64,000 nucleotides of DNA, from contig CM019713.1 in NCBI GenBank assembly GCA_009760885.1, positions 4,842,996 through 4,906,995 of the forward strand. The letters run 5' to 3'. The notes beneath the pieces are model-generated. The model saw only the letters and a list, made by a program, of their open reading frames with translations, did no database searches and had not been told where the DNA came from. Positions 20,586 through 32,480 of this stretch are shown in pieces. This stretch comes from Achatina immaculata. Taxonomy: Eukaryota; Mollusca; Gastropoda; Stylommatophora; Achatinidae. How positions within the stretch are numbered: position 1 is the stretch's first letter; each line of letters begins with the position of its first letter. The position numbers and the translations under genes were made by a program.

Positions 20586-21834
20586 TTCTTGAAGTTCAGA
20601 AACTGGTTTATAATTCTTATGGTGGAAGAGTTGTTGACACTTGCGCGGCAATACTTCCGTCCAAGGCGGCGGTGGTGCTGGACATATTTTGAAGCTGGTG
20701 GTTTGTGAATGTGTTTCTGCCAGGTTTGAGCATCAGGACTTCTCGTGTGTGTGTACTAATTTGCTGTCGCGCTCACAACTCGACAAATCAAACGAAGGTC
20801 CCATCAGACGAGGATGCAAAAACTGGATTTGAAGGAGATTGCTGTCGTATTTAGATTCTGTCCGTGTGGCTAGACAAATAGAGCAGCCTTTCGCAAGGTT
20901 TTGTACACGAGAAGAACCCAGATCTTAAGGTCTGACATGTTGGTTTGTGACAGAAGAGCAACACGGCCCTGTGGACACTTTCCTGGAGGTCCGCGAATCT
21001 TAAACACAGAGGCCGTGAATACAGAGTCGTTGAGTTGGTTTTCAGTAAAGACCAAGAGAAAGTTAAAAATATCGTTCACACTTAGGTTTCGTGTCAGATG
21101 CACGCAGGCCCAATGAGGGCGGGGGTCCAGCGGGGGTCCAGCAGATGCAAATCTTCAGGGGCTTGGATGGGTTCCTACGGAAAAGAAATAACAAAAAAAA
21201 CCAAAAAACCTCCGGAAACAGATTACTGTTTCAAGTGACAATCACTTAGTACTATTACTATTGCACTAGCAGGCATAAGTATCAAAAAGATTACAGCCCA
21301 TTAGTTTTTTTTTTTTAATCGAATGAGACAGGAGCCCCTTACTAAGTTTAGCCTAAGGGCCAGAGTGATCTGTTACCCCTTTATATTTGTTGCTCGCGAA
21401 TAGAAAGTGCTAGGAAAGTAAAGAACTCGGATTTGAAAGAGGGAAATAACTGCAATTTTTTGTTTGCGGTGGTACTGATTACAGTCCCCTCGGTTGTTGT
21501 TCATGTAAGCAGTGTAAATAGAAGGATAAAGTTTTCAAAACGCCCATTCTTGACAGTTTGTAATTTTTAAAAAAATAATTCTACAAATTTAAGCATGATG
21601 AGGTATATGAAAATGCCTTCATTATATCCCGCAATCTTTCATACACCAGAACAATGAGACTACAAATGAAGTTTTGGATGTGATTTCAATGGAAGGTTTA
21701 GAATGTAACATTTTAGCGACTTCATTAAAGTGGTTTCTTTACATTAACCATGTTTTTCTTTTTTTTTTTCACAGCCTCTATACTTCTTCTGCATAATGGA
21801 TCTGGCACTTCAAATGTTTTCTCACTGCTTGAAG
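20586..21834. other. Unassigned stretch
   Basis: Short open frames on both strands overlap each other (20641-20832, 20870-21116) with no recognised domains. No repeat identified. Confidence 0.4.
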
Positions 21835-22419
21835 TACAGGGTGTCCACAAATCATTCACCCATAACTGTCGTCCATTAAAAAAAATACAGTCAAGTGTTG
21901 TGTTAATTTATAGTAACATCGACATCAGTAATTTTCTGTGATTTTCCACTTGGATGGTGCGCCTCCTTCACTGGTGGATTAATGTTAAATATCGTAGTAA
22001 TGCACAATTCCTTGTGGCATGTGAATTGGCCGTGACGGTCGCATATCATGGCCACTCTGCCCCCCCCCCCCCCCCGGGACATAACGTCCTTCGACTTCCT
22101 CATGTGCGGTTGTATCAAGGGCACTGTCTACAGTAAGAAAGTGAAGGACTCGGTGGAGCTGAAGCAGAGGGTCAGAGAGGCTGTGGCATCAGTCACAGCG
22201 GACAGGATCCACAACGCCTGAAGACGAAGTCATCAAAAGACTTGACATTGTTTGAAGCTAACCGGCTTGTGGAAGTTTAGTGATAAAAACAACAATGTGC
22301 ATGTAAACGTCAACAGTCAACGAGTGTAATGATATGGTTTTTCTTTATGAAATACTTTTTAAAAAAATTTTTCCATATTTTGGTATATAATCTGGTGAAT
22401 AATTTACTGACACTCTGTA
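21835..22419 (+). mobile_element. Mariner-like DNA transposon remnant with TIRs
   Basis: TA dinucleotides (21835-21836 and 22418-22419) flank inverted ends: CAGGGTGTCCACAAATCATTC on the left (first 20 bases considered), and a right end whose reverse complement is CAGAGTGTCAGTAAATTATT. Inside, 22075-22220 (+) encodes a transposase C-terminal remnant: RDITSFDFLMCGCIKG (compare the DLTPxDFFLWG signature of this family) followed by VELKQRVREAVASV and an early stop. A C run sits where the preceding residues should be. At 581 bp it is an internally deleted, non-autonomous copy. Confidence 0.82.
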
Positions 22420-23289
22420 TATCATGTAATACATACAGGATGTTTCCAAAGTTCCTTTCACTTTCCGGGGCCCTTTGTACATTCCGCTAAAGGGAGAAGT
22501 ATATGTTATTTTGTGAAGACATTCTCAAATGTTTAGGCATACTTTACAGCCTATATTTCAAATGAAATGGCAATATTCCCCACCCTAAAAAAAGCAAATA
22601 ATCTGTATGTTCCAGAACGAAGATCAAACTAATCAATCAAAATACGACTAACTTCATTTCAGCACTTCTACGCTTCAAAATAACGCTGAAAGTTTCTCAG
22701 AGAAAGAAGATTTGCGGAATAAAATTATTTCCATCCTTTCTCCGAGTCAACTGAGACTTCTTTCATTGTTATTTTGCTGGTTAAGTTTAATAAGGCAAAT
22801 TGAATAATGGCCGAACCATGTTACCATTTGTTCTCCTGGGCAATCTGTAGGTGCCAATATTCCAGAAGAGCCCTCGTCATTTATGAGTCGTGACTTGACT
22901 GTCAGATAGGATTTCAGCGAGAATGAAGAACAGATATTTCTAGTACTCCTCGCTAAGTTGCTTCCAAGAAGAGCTACAATATGATTGTCCTTCTCTGCGA
23001 CTCTTGTATTCTTTGTCTGTCATATTTGCTTTCATGGTAATGCTGAATTAGTGCGTTCTTTCTCTTTTCAGTTGTCAGTCTTCCAGATAATTCTTACTCA
23101 TGAAAATCTTGTGTTCACGCTACTGCTTTTTTTTCAGGATTTCGCATAGTTCTGATGTTTAAAGTGTGCAAAATGAGGAACAAACGTGGAAAAAAGTGCT
23201 GAGATTTTTTTTTCTCCCTCACCGTATGTTTTCAAATGTTGTTGATGTTTTCGTAGCTAGCGTATTTGTTTATCCGATAAGGCAACATC
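22420..23289. other. Unassigned stretch
   Basis: A sequence at 22435 (TACAGGATGTTTCCAAAG) resembles a mariner-type terminus, but no partner was found. Otherwise nothing recognised. Confidence 0.4.
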
Positions 23290-23600
23290 AGATAATATGA
23301 GCAGCGAAGAGCTATGGCAGAAAACAAACCAACCCACAGTGAAAGAAATGATAATGAAAAGACGCTGGAGATGGATAGGACATACGCTTTGAAAGCTTAC
23401 CACTAACAAAACTAGACAGGCTCTCGCCTGCAGTCCCCGTAGTAAGAGGAAAGAAGGATGAACCTAGAAACACCTGGCCAAGGAGTCTTGAAGCAGATGG
23501 ACTACACCTGGCTATAGATAGAAGAAGCAGCCCAGGACATAAGTAAATGGAGAGCCCTTGTTGATACCCTATACCCCAAATAAGGGTGATAAAGAAGGCG
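23290..23600 (+). mobile_element. LINE family G, 3' end fragment
   Basis: Encodes EELWQKTNQPTVKEMI, then RRWRWIGHTL, then pieces of RNTWPRSLEAD, a LINE C terminus distinct from A to D. It ends near TACCCCAAATAAGGGTGATAA. Stops and a frameshift are present. Confidence 0.75.
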
Positions 23601-23701
23601 AGGAAGGAAGGAAGGAATATGTTTTCAAGACTATCTTCATGGAAATATTTCTGCTGGGGTTGTACATTTATCTTCAGTTATTGTTATTGTGTGATTTCAT
23701 T

Positions 23702-24094
23702 TGATTTCAGTCGTAAAAACAGCAAAGAGCAAAACCACTATCTTAATGCAAAGAAAACTACATTGATGAAAACTGACAAAGCAAACAAGGCAGCTGAAAT
23801 ATGTATCAATGAGGAAAAACTGGAAGAAGTGGAGCGTTTTGAATATCTTGGATCACTACTAGCTAATAATGGAGATGCAATGAGGGAAATTAAAAAGAGA
23901 ACATCTATCGCTTTTCAGAAAGTAAAACAACTAAAGAAGCTGTGGAGAGGAGCAGGCAGAAGCACAAAAATAAGATTTTTAAGGGCATGCATCTTTCCCA
24001 TAGCAACATATGCCTGTGAGACCTGGACACAGGAAATGCCTTCGAATGTAAATGCTACAGAAGAGTTCTTCAAATATCGTGGACACAAAAAAGA

Positions 24095-24155
<61 letters not shown>

Positions 24156-24453
24156 CTACAAGAGCTTAATATTGAAGAAGGCTTGCTAGTAAAGAGGATT
24201 AAAGAGAGAAAACTTAAATATTTTGGACACATTAAACGTCATGATAATCTAGAGAAGACCGTCTTGGAAGGGTACATAAAGGGAAAAAGAAAAAGAGGAA
24301 GACCAAGACGAAGATGGTTGCAAGACATCGTTGGGGATCTGCAAATGGATGCATCAGCAGCAGGCCATCTTGCTCACAACCTAGAGGCCTACAGGCGTGC
24401 TGTTTGGGAGGCAAAGTTCGGCAAGGGACATGCAAATGAATGAATGATTTCAG
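23702..24453 (+). mobile_element. LINE family C copy with 9-bp TSD
   Basis: TGATTTCAG at 23702-23710 and 24445-24453 flanks the element. The family C C-terminal region is open from 23711 to the TGA at 24441-24443 (EYLGSLLANNGDAMREIK, YACETW, LQELNIEEG, KRKRGRPRRRWLQDI, EAKFGKGHANE). A TA/TG microsatellite at 24093-24158 is read through in frame as an Ile/Tyr run, and NKTAEKHI-type residues before it are lost. The long frame starting at 23586 joins unrelated upstream sequence. Confidence 0.9.
24093..24158 (+). repeat. (TA)n microsatellite inside LINE C
   Basis: TA repeat with two TG interruptions, between the FFKYRGHKKE and LQELNIEEG codons of LINE C. Confidence 0.97.
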
Positions 24454-25001
24454 CTGAACTACTTGCTAGATATTCTTATTGAAGATTTTTAAACAAATAC
24501 TATATGAACCATTTGCGTCATTTTTCATCTGTAAACTGTATGAATCATTTGCATCGTTTTCCATTCGTTACAGATTTAACCTTTAAAATCAGCAATGCAA
24601 ATCCTTGCAGCTTTAAGAGTTTTTCCCCTTCGGAAAATCCTGTTTAAATCATTCACTTCTCTTCTTGATTCGCCATTATTTTATTTCGTATTTCTAAAAG
24701 CAACGTATGTAAACAACTTCCATCTTTTTGAAGTTTCCTCCACCGTGGCATGACTGATAAACCCAGCGTCAACGACTTGCAGATCACGGCTATTTTCAGG
24801 GTTTGCACTACCTCTTTACTCTGTCTCAGATGCCTATCAAGGCAGATAATGTGCGTCACCGCATGGAAAAGAATAGCAGAACTTTTTTTTTAACTGTTGC
24901 CCTTTAGTACAGATTTTCCTTTTCTACTATACTGCGCATTCTGTTTCTCTCTGTCTCACTGGTTTTTTCTTATTAATCATTTCTGTTGTCTTGTCTTCTA
25001 C
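24454..25001. other. Unassigned stretch
   Basis: A 68-codon minus-strand frame (24859-24653) has no recognised domain. Nothing else seen. Confidence 0.4.
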
Positions 25002-25470
25002 AGCAGCTATTCTTTTATTGTCTTTAAATCCCTACAGCAGATCTTCTTTTATTGTCTTTAACTCCTTAAAGCAGCTATTCTTTTATTGTCTTTAACTCCC
25101 TCCAGCAGCTCTTCTTGTAATTTCTTTAAGCTCCATATAGCAGCTCTTCTTTTATTGTCTTTAACCCCCTACAACAGCTCTTCTTTTATTGTCTTTAACT
25201 CCCTATAGCAGCTCTTCTTTTATTGTCTTTAACCCCCTACAACAGCTCTTCTTTTATTGTCTTTAACTCCCTATAGCAGCTCTTCTTTTAATGTCTTTAA
25301 CTCCCTACAGCAGCTCTTCTTTTAATGTCTTTAACTCCCTACAGCAGCTCTTCTTTTAATGTCTTTAACTCCCTACAACAGCTCTTCTTTTAATGTCTTT
25401 AACTCCCTACAGCAGCTCTTCTTTTAATGTCTTTAACTCCCTACAGCAGCTCTTCTTTTATTTTCTCTCA
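25002..25470 (+). repeat. 34-bp minisatellite, about 14 copies
   Basis: Unit AGCAGCTCTTCTTTTAATGT followed by CTTTAACTCCCTAC. Older copies on the left have TTATTGTC; five adjacent copies on the right share TTAATGTC, showing recent local expansion. Confidence 0.96.
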
Positions 25471-25919
25471 GCCCTACAGCAACTTTTCTTCCTCTGTCCC
25501 TGAAAGCCTTCAATCATTTCCCTTTTTATTCACGTACAATCGTCACGATAACTTTAGCTGCTTTTTAAAATGGTAAGAAATAATTTAAAACCAAGAACAG
25601 CCTCAGATCACATCTTTTTCCCGAAAGAATTTTAAAGCGCATTGGTTTAGAATATCCAGTCCATGTTTTAAATGGTGTACTTCCTGAATGACTACTCCCC
25701 ATTGACTGCAGTGGCAATTCTCAACATGTTTTGTCCCATGCGCCATTGTCACCATATATATCAGAATGCCACCCCTTTTCCAAAAGTCTATTTCAAATAT
25801 TATGGAGATAATACTGAAAGCACTTCAGCAGTTTCAGTGTCATTATGTGCTCCCAATCCGCCCCACTGTACCATTCCGAAACCTTAAAAATCCCCCTCTC
25901 CACTCCACCCCCCCCCCAC
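25471..25919. other. Unassigned stretch
   Basis: Includes a C-rich run near 25895-25920. No gene seen. Confidence 0.4.
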
Positions 25920-26105
25920 CCGGTGTGGTTTCTAGTACACTTCTTTTAGAATTGTCCACCCAGTACGGTGAGTTTCTAGTACACTTCTTTTAGAATTGTC
26001 CACCCAGTACGGTGACAGTTTCTAGTACACTTCTTTTAGAATTATCCACCCAGTACGGTGACAGTTTCTCGTACACTCTTTTTAGAATTGTCCATCTCGT
26101 ACAGT
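25920..26105 (+). repeat. About 46-bp tandem repeat, 4 copies
   Basis: Unit TTTCTAGTACACTTCTTTTA followed by GAATTGTCCACCCAGTACGG; the first two copies lack a few bases. Confidence 0.93.
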
Positions 26106-26308
26106 GAGGGCCATTAGTGCACTTCTTAGGAATTCTGTGCTCGTGTTTCATAGCTTCGGTTGATTCCAGTAAGAGATCTCCTATTCAGTATTGGACCCTG
26201 TACAGCCATTAATGTACAGTTGCATAATTAAGGTATATAATATTATATGTACTGTTATATATATATTATATATACTTTTATATATTAATACAGTTATATT
26301 ATATATTA

Positions 26309-26565
26309 GGGTGTCTAAATGGTGAAGTGGTTATTGCACTGGTCTTTCATGGCGAAGGTCGGGGGTTCGAATCCAGCCGAAGGCACCCCAGTCACCCAGC
26401 TGTAGAAATGGGTACCCGACTTCTTCTGGAGTTGGGGAAGGAAAGGCGACCAGGCGTGATACTGACCATATCACCCCTCTAGTATGCTGACAGGTCAAGG
26501 AAAATATGGGCACTAACACCATAATCTCTATGTGCCTCTAAGGCATGATAGGATTACCTTTACCT
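26309..26565 (+). mobile_element. tRNA-derived SINE, complete-looking
   Basis: A box TGGTGAAGTGG at 26320-26330 and a perfect B box GGTTCGAATCC at 26364-26374, spaced as in tRNA genes. The tRNA-unrelated body holds GTAGAAATGGGTACCC, TTCTGGAGTTGGGGAAGG and GCCTCTAAGGCATGATAGG, ending in ATTACCTTTACCT. No folded tRNA is likely. Same family as 13446-13680. Confidence 0.9.
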
Positions 26566-27366
26566 ATAATTACATAATTACATTAACAACTTAAGATATG
26601 CAGATGACACAATTCTGGTTGTTAAAAGTGAATGAGAGTTACAGGCTCTTCTGGACATCGTGGTTAGTGAAAGCAAAAGTAAAGGTCTCAGCCTGAACAA
26701 AAAGAAGACTGAAGTGATGGTAGTCTTGAAGAAAAGAATACCACCAAAATGTAGCATTAACATCGATGGCACAAATCTGAAACAAGTTGATAGATTCTCT
26801 TATTTAGGAACGATTATAACAACCGATGGGAAATGTCACAACGAAATAAAAAGAGCAGACGTGCTCAGACCAAGTCAGTATTCCAGAAAATGAGATACAT
26901 CTTGTGCAACAGATCAGTACCAATGGAAAGAAGATTCAGAGTTCTTAAATGTTACATCGAGCAAATTTTGTTTTATGCGTATGAATAAAAGAATACAGGG
27001 AGAAATGGAGGCCATGGAAATGTGGTTTATAAGAAAGATGTTGAAGGTACCATGTACAGCTAAGAAAACCAATGAAGAAGTCTTAAGAGATACTGGAGTT
27101 AAAAGCAAATTATAGCAAAGATCAGAGGCAGACAACAGAGATTTATAGGACATTTCCTGAGAAGATGAAAATTGGAACACACTCTGGCAAGTGGAAAAAC
27201 TGAGGGAAGAAGAGACAGAGGAAGACTGAGAGAGAAGTTACTGGATGGGCTGTCAGTGTGGCTAGGAAGAAAGTCACTGCTGGAGCTTAAATCACCCTAA
27301 AAGGCAGAGGATTGTGGAGAGAAATGATCGCCTACGCCACGCGGTATGGCACTGATAATTACATAA
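26566..27366 (+). mobile_element. LINE family D, 5'-truncated, 12-bp TSD
   Basis: ATAATTACATAA at 26566-26577 and 27355-27366 brackets the element, immediately after the SINE. It begins at motif C (NNLRYADDTILV), with a stop soon after. It continues through LNKKKTEVMV, INIDGTNLKQVDRFSYLGT, and EMWFIRKMLKVP, to a frameshifted C terminus, ending GGTATGGCACTG. Confidence 0.9.
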
Positions 27367-27914
27367 AACGGTCTGCAATTAAATGCACGGATTTTTGCTC
27401 GATAAAACGAATGATTTTGACAAAAAAAAAAAAAAAGGACACGTGCCTGTGACACTTTGTTGCAAGCCGAATGAAGACAACTACGGATATTGAGAACATG
27501 CCGAAACAAGATACTGATAGAACAGTATGTGCCCAGTGTTTTGACTGCTTTTCACAGTTTATAGTTTGAAATTCAGATGAAGGCAAATGTTCAGATCTTC
27601 CACCAACGTCAAAGAACGATTCAAACATTGGGAGAAAATAATGAAAATGTTTACACAATTTGATATTAGAGTAAATACTATAGGTTTTGATTATTTAGCG
27701 CTTTAGATGATGAGATTAGTGCGTGATTCTTCCTCTGTTATTTACACAGATCTGTGCAAATGGAACTCCATTAGAGTCCGGTTCGTTCTTCAATATTCCG
27801 ACGTGAGATAGGAATGGGATTTGATAGACTAGCGGTAGTCACGCAACAGCTGCGACTGGCTGGAAGAACGGAAAATCCTGCTTTTGGAATAAAATGGATT
27901 GGATTGTACTTAGC
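27367..27914. other. Unassigned stretch
   Basis: A strong-looking acceptor (TTCCTCTGTTATTTACACAG, ending 27749) precedes only 18 codons before a stop. No gene can be claimed. Confidence 0.4.
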
Positions 27915-28112
27915 AGTTCTTCAACACAAACTTGGAATCTCGGTCAGCTTACATAGAGCTATATCTGTCAGCAAAGCGGTGTCTTCAACATAAACTTGTT
28001 TCCTCGGTTCAGCTTACATAGAAGAACTATATCTGTCAGCAAAGCGATGTCTTCAATATAAACTTGGAATCTTGGTTAGCTTACATAGAACTATATCTAT
28101 CAGCAAAGGGGT
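27915..28112 (+). repeat. About 65-bp tandem repeat, 3 copies
   Basis: Each copy contains TCTTCAACATAAACTTG, CAGCTTACATAGA and CTATATCTGTCAGCAAAG. Confidence 0.9.
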
Positions 28113-28189
28113 GAGACTAAGTTTTTGTTTGTTTGTTTGTTTGTTTCATTTGTTATTCTTTTCACGCAGTTGCAACAACGCCGTCTGTT

Positions 28190-28512
28190 TTGGCAGTTAT
28201 CTACCCATAGGTGGCTTGGTGGACGACGAACTATAGCGATCCAATACTTTTCTCCACGTCTCTCTTCGTACCCCTAGTGAAAGGCCTAACCTGGCTAACG
28301 GGGCAGGAACCGCCATGGACCTCTGGGTGGGGGGGGGGGGGNTGGAGTCTGCTGAAGAAGTATTGCAAATCCCGTGCTTTTTTAGCTGCACTCGTGGACT
28401 GAAAAACAAAACAAAGCAAACATGCCCCTCTCCTTAACCCACACGATGCAATGTCTCAACGCCTTCACTGCATCGGCTGCGAAGAACACCAGCTCTTAGG
28501 TTTCGGGAGATT
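28190..28512 (+). repeat. Dispersed repeat family E
   Basis: Aligns with 18735-19090. A G run followed by one N (28342) interrupts the start of the core. Assembly is uncertain at the G run. Confidence 0.75.
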
Positions 28513-28680
28513 GAAGAAGAAAAGGTACTGCCTTCCTGCCTTTATAGCCGGTGTGTATGTGATTCATTTACGTCTGTCGTTACACCCATAATGTACGAAT
28601 GTGTTGATGGTTGATTCCTTCTCTTCTATGTTAATCATGTTCAGAAATATCCTTTAAAATAGAAGTTGTATAAAGCCTTT

Positions 28681-28696
28681 CACACACACACACAGA

Positions 28697-28743
<47 letters not shown>
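28681..28743 (+). repeat. (CA)n then (TA)n microsatellite
   Basis: CACACA followed by about 45 bases of TA repeat, at the left edge of an inverted LINE D segment. Confidence 0.95.
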
Positions 28744-29690
28744 CTGCTACTGTCTTTCTGATATTTATTTCCAGTTCCTGCTTTGAATTTCATCGTTTAT
28801 TCGCGTCACTAGATTCTGTTGGTCTTTTTGGTTTTCTGCCTTCAGCACGGTGTCATCTGTATATTCGAGGTTACTGACTGCTATTCCGCTAATGAAATTC
28901 CATGAAATATTCATATAAGTCTTCCTGTAACCCATTTTTCTGTCGTTGATCAATATTTCCTTGTAATCATATTTTAAAAATAAAGGTCTCAGCCTGAACA
29001 AAAAGAAGACTGAAGTGATGGTCATCTCAAAGAAAAGAATACCACCGAAATGTAGCATTACCATCGATGACACAAATCTGAAACAGGTTGATAGGTTCAA
29101 GTACTTATGAACGATTATAACAACTGATGGGAAATGTCACAATGAAATAAAAAGTAGACGTGCTCAGGCCAAGTCAGCATTCCAAAAAAAATGAGACTCA
29201 TTTTGTGCAACTGATCCATATCAATGGAAACAAGATTCCGAGTACTTAAATGTTACATCGAGCAAATTCTGTTTTATGGATGTGAAGCATGGTCTATGAA
29301 TAAGAGAGTACAGCGAAAAATGGTATCAATGGAAATGTGGTTTATAAGAAGGATGTTAAAGGTACCATGGACAGCCAAGAAATCCAATGAAGAAATCTTG
29401 AGAGAGGGTAGAGCTAAAAACAAATTACAGCAAAGATCAGAGGCAGACAAGAGAGATTTATAGGACATTTTCTGAGAAGAGGAAAACTGGAACACACTGT
29501 GGCACGTGGAAATACTGAGGGAAAAAGAGACAGAGGAAGACAGAGAGAGAGAGAGAGAGAGAGCTAGAAGTTACTGGATGGGCTGTTATTGTGGCTAGGA
29601 AGAAAGTAATCGGCGGATCTCATAATCAACGCAAAAGGCAGGGAATTGTGGAGAGAAATGATCGCCTACGCAATACGGCACGGCACTTAG
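28744..29690 (+). mobile_element. LINE family D with 5' inversion
   Basis: The right part (28980-29690) is on the plus strand: KGLSLNKKKTEVMVISK, then DRFKYL and a stop, CYIEQILFYGCEAW, EMWFIRRMLKVP, ending near CACGGCACTT. The left part (28744-28978) encodes, on the minus strand, the segment just before it in the protein: motif C as EYTDDTVL, preceded by ISWNFISGIAVSN and followed by QNLVTRINDEI. The two protein segments are nearly contiguous but inverted with respect to each other. The motif C Ala is replaced by Thr. No TSD was found. Confidence 0.85.
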
Positions 29691-29914
29691 AATTAGAACC
29701 ATATTTTCTGTTTGTTGGTTGATGTTTCTCTGTAAACATGAGGTTTAAGTCTGTGGGGTACATACACCATTTAAAGATGGCGAATGATGGTAACCGTAAA
29801 ATAGTCTACTATTGAGTCAAGCGGTCTTAGATTCCCTGATTACACCGAAGAAATGGAATTCTTGTCAGATTTCATCACCATCGATCCCTACCACGTTGGT
29901 AGAGATGAAATTAA

Positions 29915-29969
<55 letters not shown>

Positions 29970-32299
29970 AACAAATAATGTTTCTCAATAAAAAGTATAA
30001 AGTCAGATATTGGCCACCTCGCGCGAGCTGAATCTAACAACTATTATCTTTCTCTATTTGTTTTTCTCTATATCATCGAGTCTTTCATAGCATTTTTTTT
30101 GTTATAAGATCATTGTCTTCAGTCCATTTGTTTCCCTATCTTATCATTATATTCATCTCGTTAGCCGTTTCCTATATTGTCACTTTGCTATCGTATTTGC
30201 TATCTCTATTCCGTTAGCTGCTTTGTATTTTGTCGTTAACTTCGCTTAATTTCTTCCTTAATATCTTCTCATTATCATCACTCAGTCTCACACCTGTTCA
30301 TGATCATCAACATTCTGCGCCCTTTTCCCCAGCGAAGGAAGAATGTACCTCACCCCAGCCTGCCAACTTGCTCGTTTTCACAGTACGTCAGTGTATAACT
30401 GATAACAGCCTTCTTCCAGTACAAAATCCACTCACTGTAATGCTTTTTTACCATGTAAGACACTCTCTTCGTTTCTGAAGTCTTACAATGTCAAAAATCC
30501 ATTTCATTATTTTTGTTTTCTAAATGTAGACTGTTTAAAACCAATTTCATTAATTTGTTTCTGATGCATGCCACTTCATCGTCGACTCCACCCATGTTCT
30601 TCTCTTCTACCTCTGGTTAAACTTGTCCTCATTACTAGCTGCCTAACCTCGATAGATGAAACTCTGTAGCGTCATCTAGACACACTAAGAATCTATACAC
30701 TCAGCAAGCAGGTACATATTATGCAAAGAGAGATGCAGGTAATGTATATGTTATACCCTGATCACCGGTTGGCGGTGCTGAGAAGGTGGTCGATATCAGC
30801 GTCAAGAAGACCAGAAGTAAACAAACATTATGAAGGTTCATTTTTCCCCTTTCTATCAGTCTTTTCATTTGTTTACAGTCCCTGTGTAAGAAAGCGTCGA
30901 TTTATTTTTTGTTTTTGTTTATAACAATAACTGAAATGTTAATAGATAGAATTTTTCGCTTTAGACTGAAGTTCTGAAGCAGGCGAATTTCAGTTTTTGT
31001 GCAGCGTACACAGCATCAATTTCTGGAAGGACTTCTCTCGTGACTGATCCTGCTATTACTGTATTTGCTTTTCTGGCTACACTAGCAGCAAGACGATATT
31101 GCCAGTTCCTTCTTGCGCTTCCTTCCGTGTTCAGTTTTCTGTCTCATCCCTCGTGTCCCGCTACACATGAGTCCGCGTCATTCAGAAGTGTCCCTGTGAT
31201 GGTACATGTTACGGTTGTCAACCCCATAACGCTCTTAATAGTAACGCCTACGATAAGTATTTACATTTTGGTTGTTCAAGCTGGTCGCTTACCTGAAAGA
31301 TCGATCAGTCAGTGAAATGTACAGCACGTGACTGGCAGGGAGAAAAGGGGGCGGGGTGGGGAAGGGGTGTGGTTTAAAACCTGGACTACTGGGAAGTGTG
31401 TTAAATAGAGAACTTGATGGACGCTGACCGGTGAGGATGGTATGTTTGTCCTTGTGAGCTATGGAGTTTTCTGTAATATTTGAAAGCTTGGAACCTTGAT
31501 ATATTTCGCCCTACCCTGTTTTCTTATGATGTATCCATGAAGGTTTACTACCCGTTCAATTGCCTGATTTATAAGATGAGTGAGTTGAATCTGAGTGCTT
31601 TGACATATCACTCGATGATCCTGTCATTCATCAAGTTACCACCTTTACTATCTGTTTCACCCATTAAATGTCAAGTACGTATTATCAGCACTGGACCTAG
31701 CGAGCAGTTGCAGCTTGTGATGCCCTGGCAGCGTGTGACAGATACCCGGGTATTGTCTGAACGGAGATGATCAATTCAGGGGAGGCAGCCAATGCTGAGA
31801 AATGTGTTGTCAAAACACTGACCTTCAGCAGAGGAAATAGTCACATCTCTCCAAGTGTCCACGGTCCAAGAAATCGCGGGAGAAATCTTTCACCGAATTT
31901 TTTTAAATCAACCTCGTGACCTCCTTTCTTTCACAAATTCACAGTGTTGTTTTTTTTACGTGGGTACAGTGATACGTATTAATTCTTCTACATTTTTAAG
32001 CTTCTACTTCTGAGCACTATGATCATGGGTAGAAGCTTTAGAGGCTGTAGTTCCTCGAGTTCATTACTTTCATGTGCCACTTGATGTTTATAATTTTTAG
32101 AAGACTGGAAACAAGAAAACTAGTAAGTTTAACTGAACATCATGAAAAGAAACTGCTCCAATATGGAGGGAATGGTTTCTGACAATGGAATTCAGCATTT
32201 TATCAGGGCAAGTCAGTAAATAAGTTGGAAAATGAACTGAGGGGGGAGGGGGAATACTAAAGCGAGTACTTGTCTGAATTTTAAAAAAAATGTTTTTTG
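29691..32299. other. Largely unassigned stretch
   Basis: Contains (CT)n at 29918-29967. Short frames at 30230, 30721, 31040 and 31480 show no domains. One possible exon is listed at 30333-30454. Possibly intron or intergenic host DNA. Confidence 0.4.
30333..30454 (+). other. Possible coding exon, unrecognised
   Basis: A strong acceptor (CTGCGCCCTTTTCCCCAG) precedes 122 bases and a good donor (CCAT/GTAAGA). The open frame reads KEECTSPQPANLLVF, then VRQCITDNSLL and LFYH. No family is recognised. It would end in phase 0, the start phase of the candidate at 36177. Chance occurrence is quite possible. Confidence 0.25.
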
Positions 32300-32480
32300 G
32301 ACTTAATCGCTCTGCACTTTCAGACACTTATCCCAACGATTCACAGGTCCTTGAAAGCCAGCATCAAAGAAGGATTCTGGCTGCTGCCACATCCAACAAG
32401 TTACCTCCTTGGCAATGTCTTCACTCGTCTCTCGGAAATGGCGATTACACACGTGATTCGTCCATTACTGAATTTCTGAA
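32300..32480 (-). mobile_element. Mariner-like transposase C-terminal remnant
   Basis: The minus strand reads HFRETSEDIAKEV, then WQQPESFFDAGF, then NRWDKCLKVQSD and a stop. This resembles the C terminus of mariner-type transposases (FYxxGI...RWxKCxxxxGxY). The rest of the element and its ends are not seen. Confidence 0.6.

Noticed and set aside
23586..23710. N-terminal extension of the LINE C frame with a hydrophobic stretch
   Set aside because: The TSD at 23702-23710 shows the element starts later; the upstream part is unrelated flanking sequence that happens to be open.
25002..25470. CRISPR-like array of regular repeats
   Set aside because: Units abut without unique spacers and the DNA is eukaryotic; an ordinary minisatellite. 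The same applies to 39493-40290 and 52684-53850.
26309..26380. True tRNA gene
   Set aside because: A and B boxes fit, but the sequence continues into a SINE body shared with 13446-13680, and no full cloverleaf is evident.
27750..27803. Terminal exon after a strong acceptor
   Set aside because: Only 18 codons before a stop and no family match; chance is sufficient.
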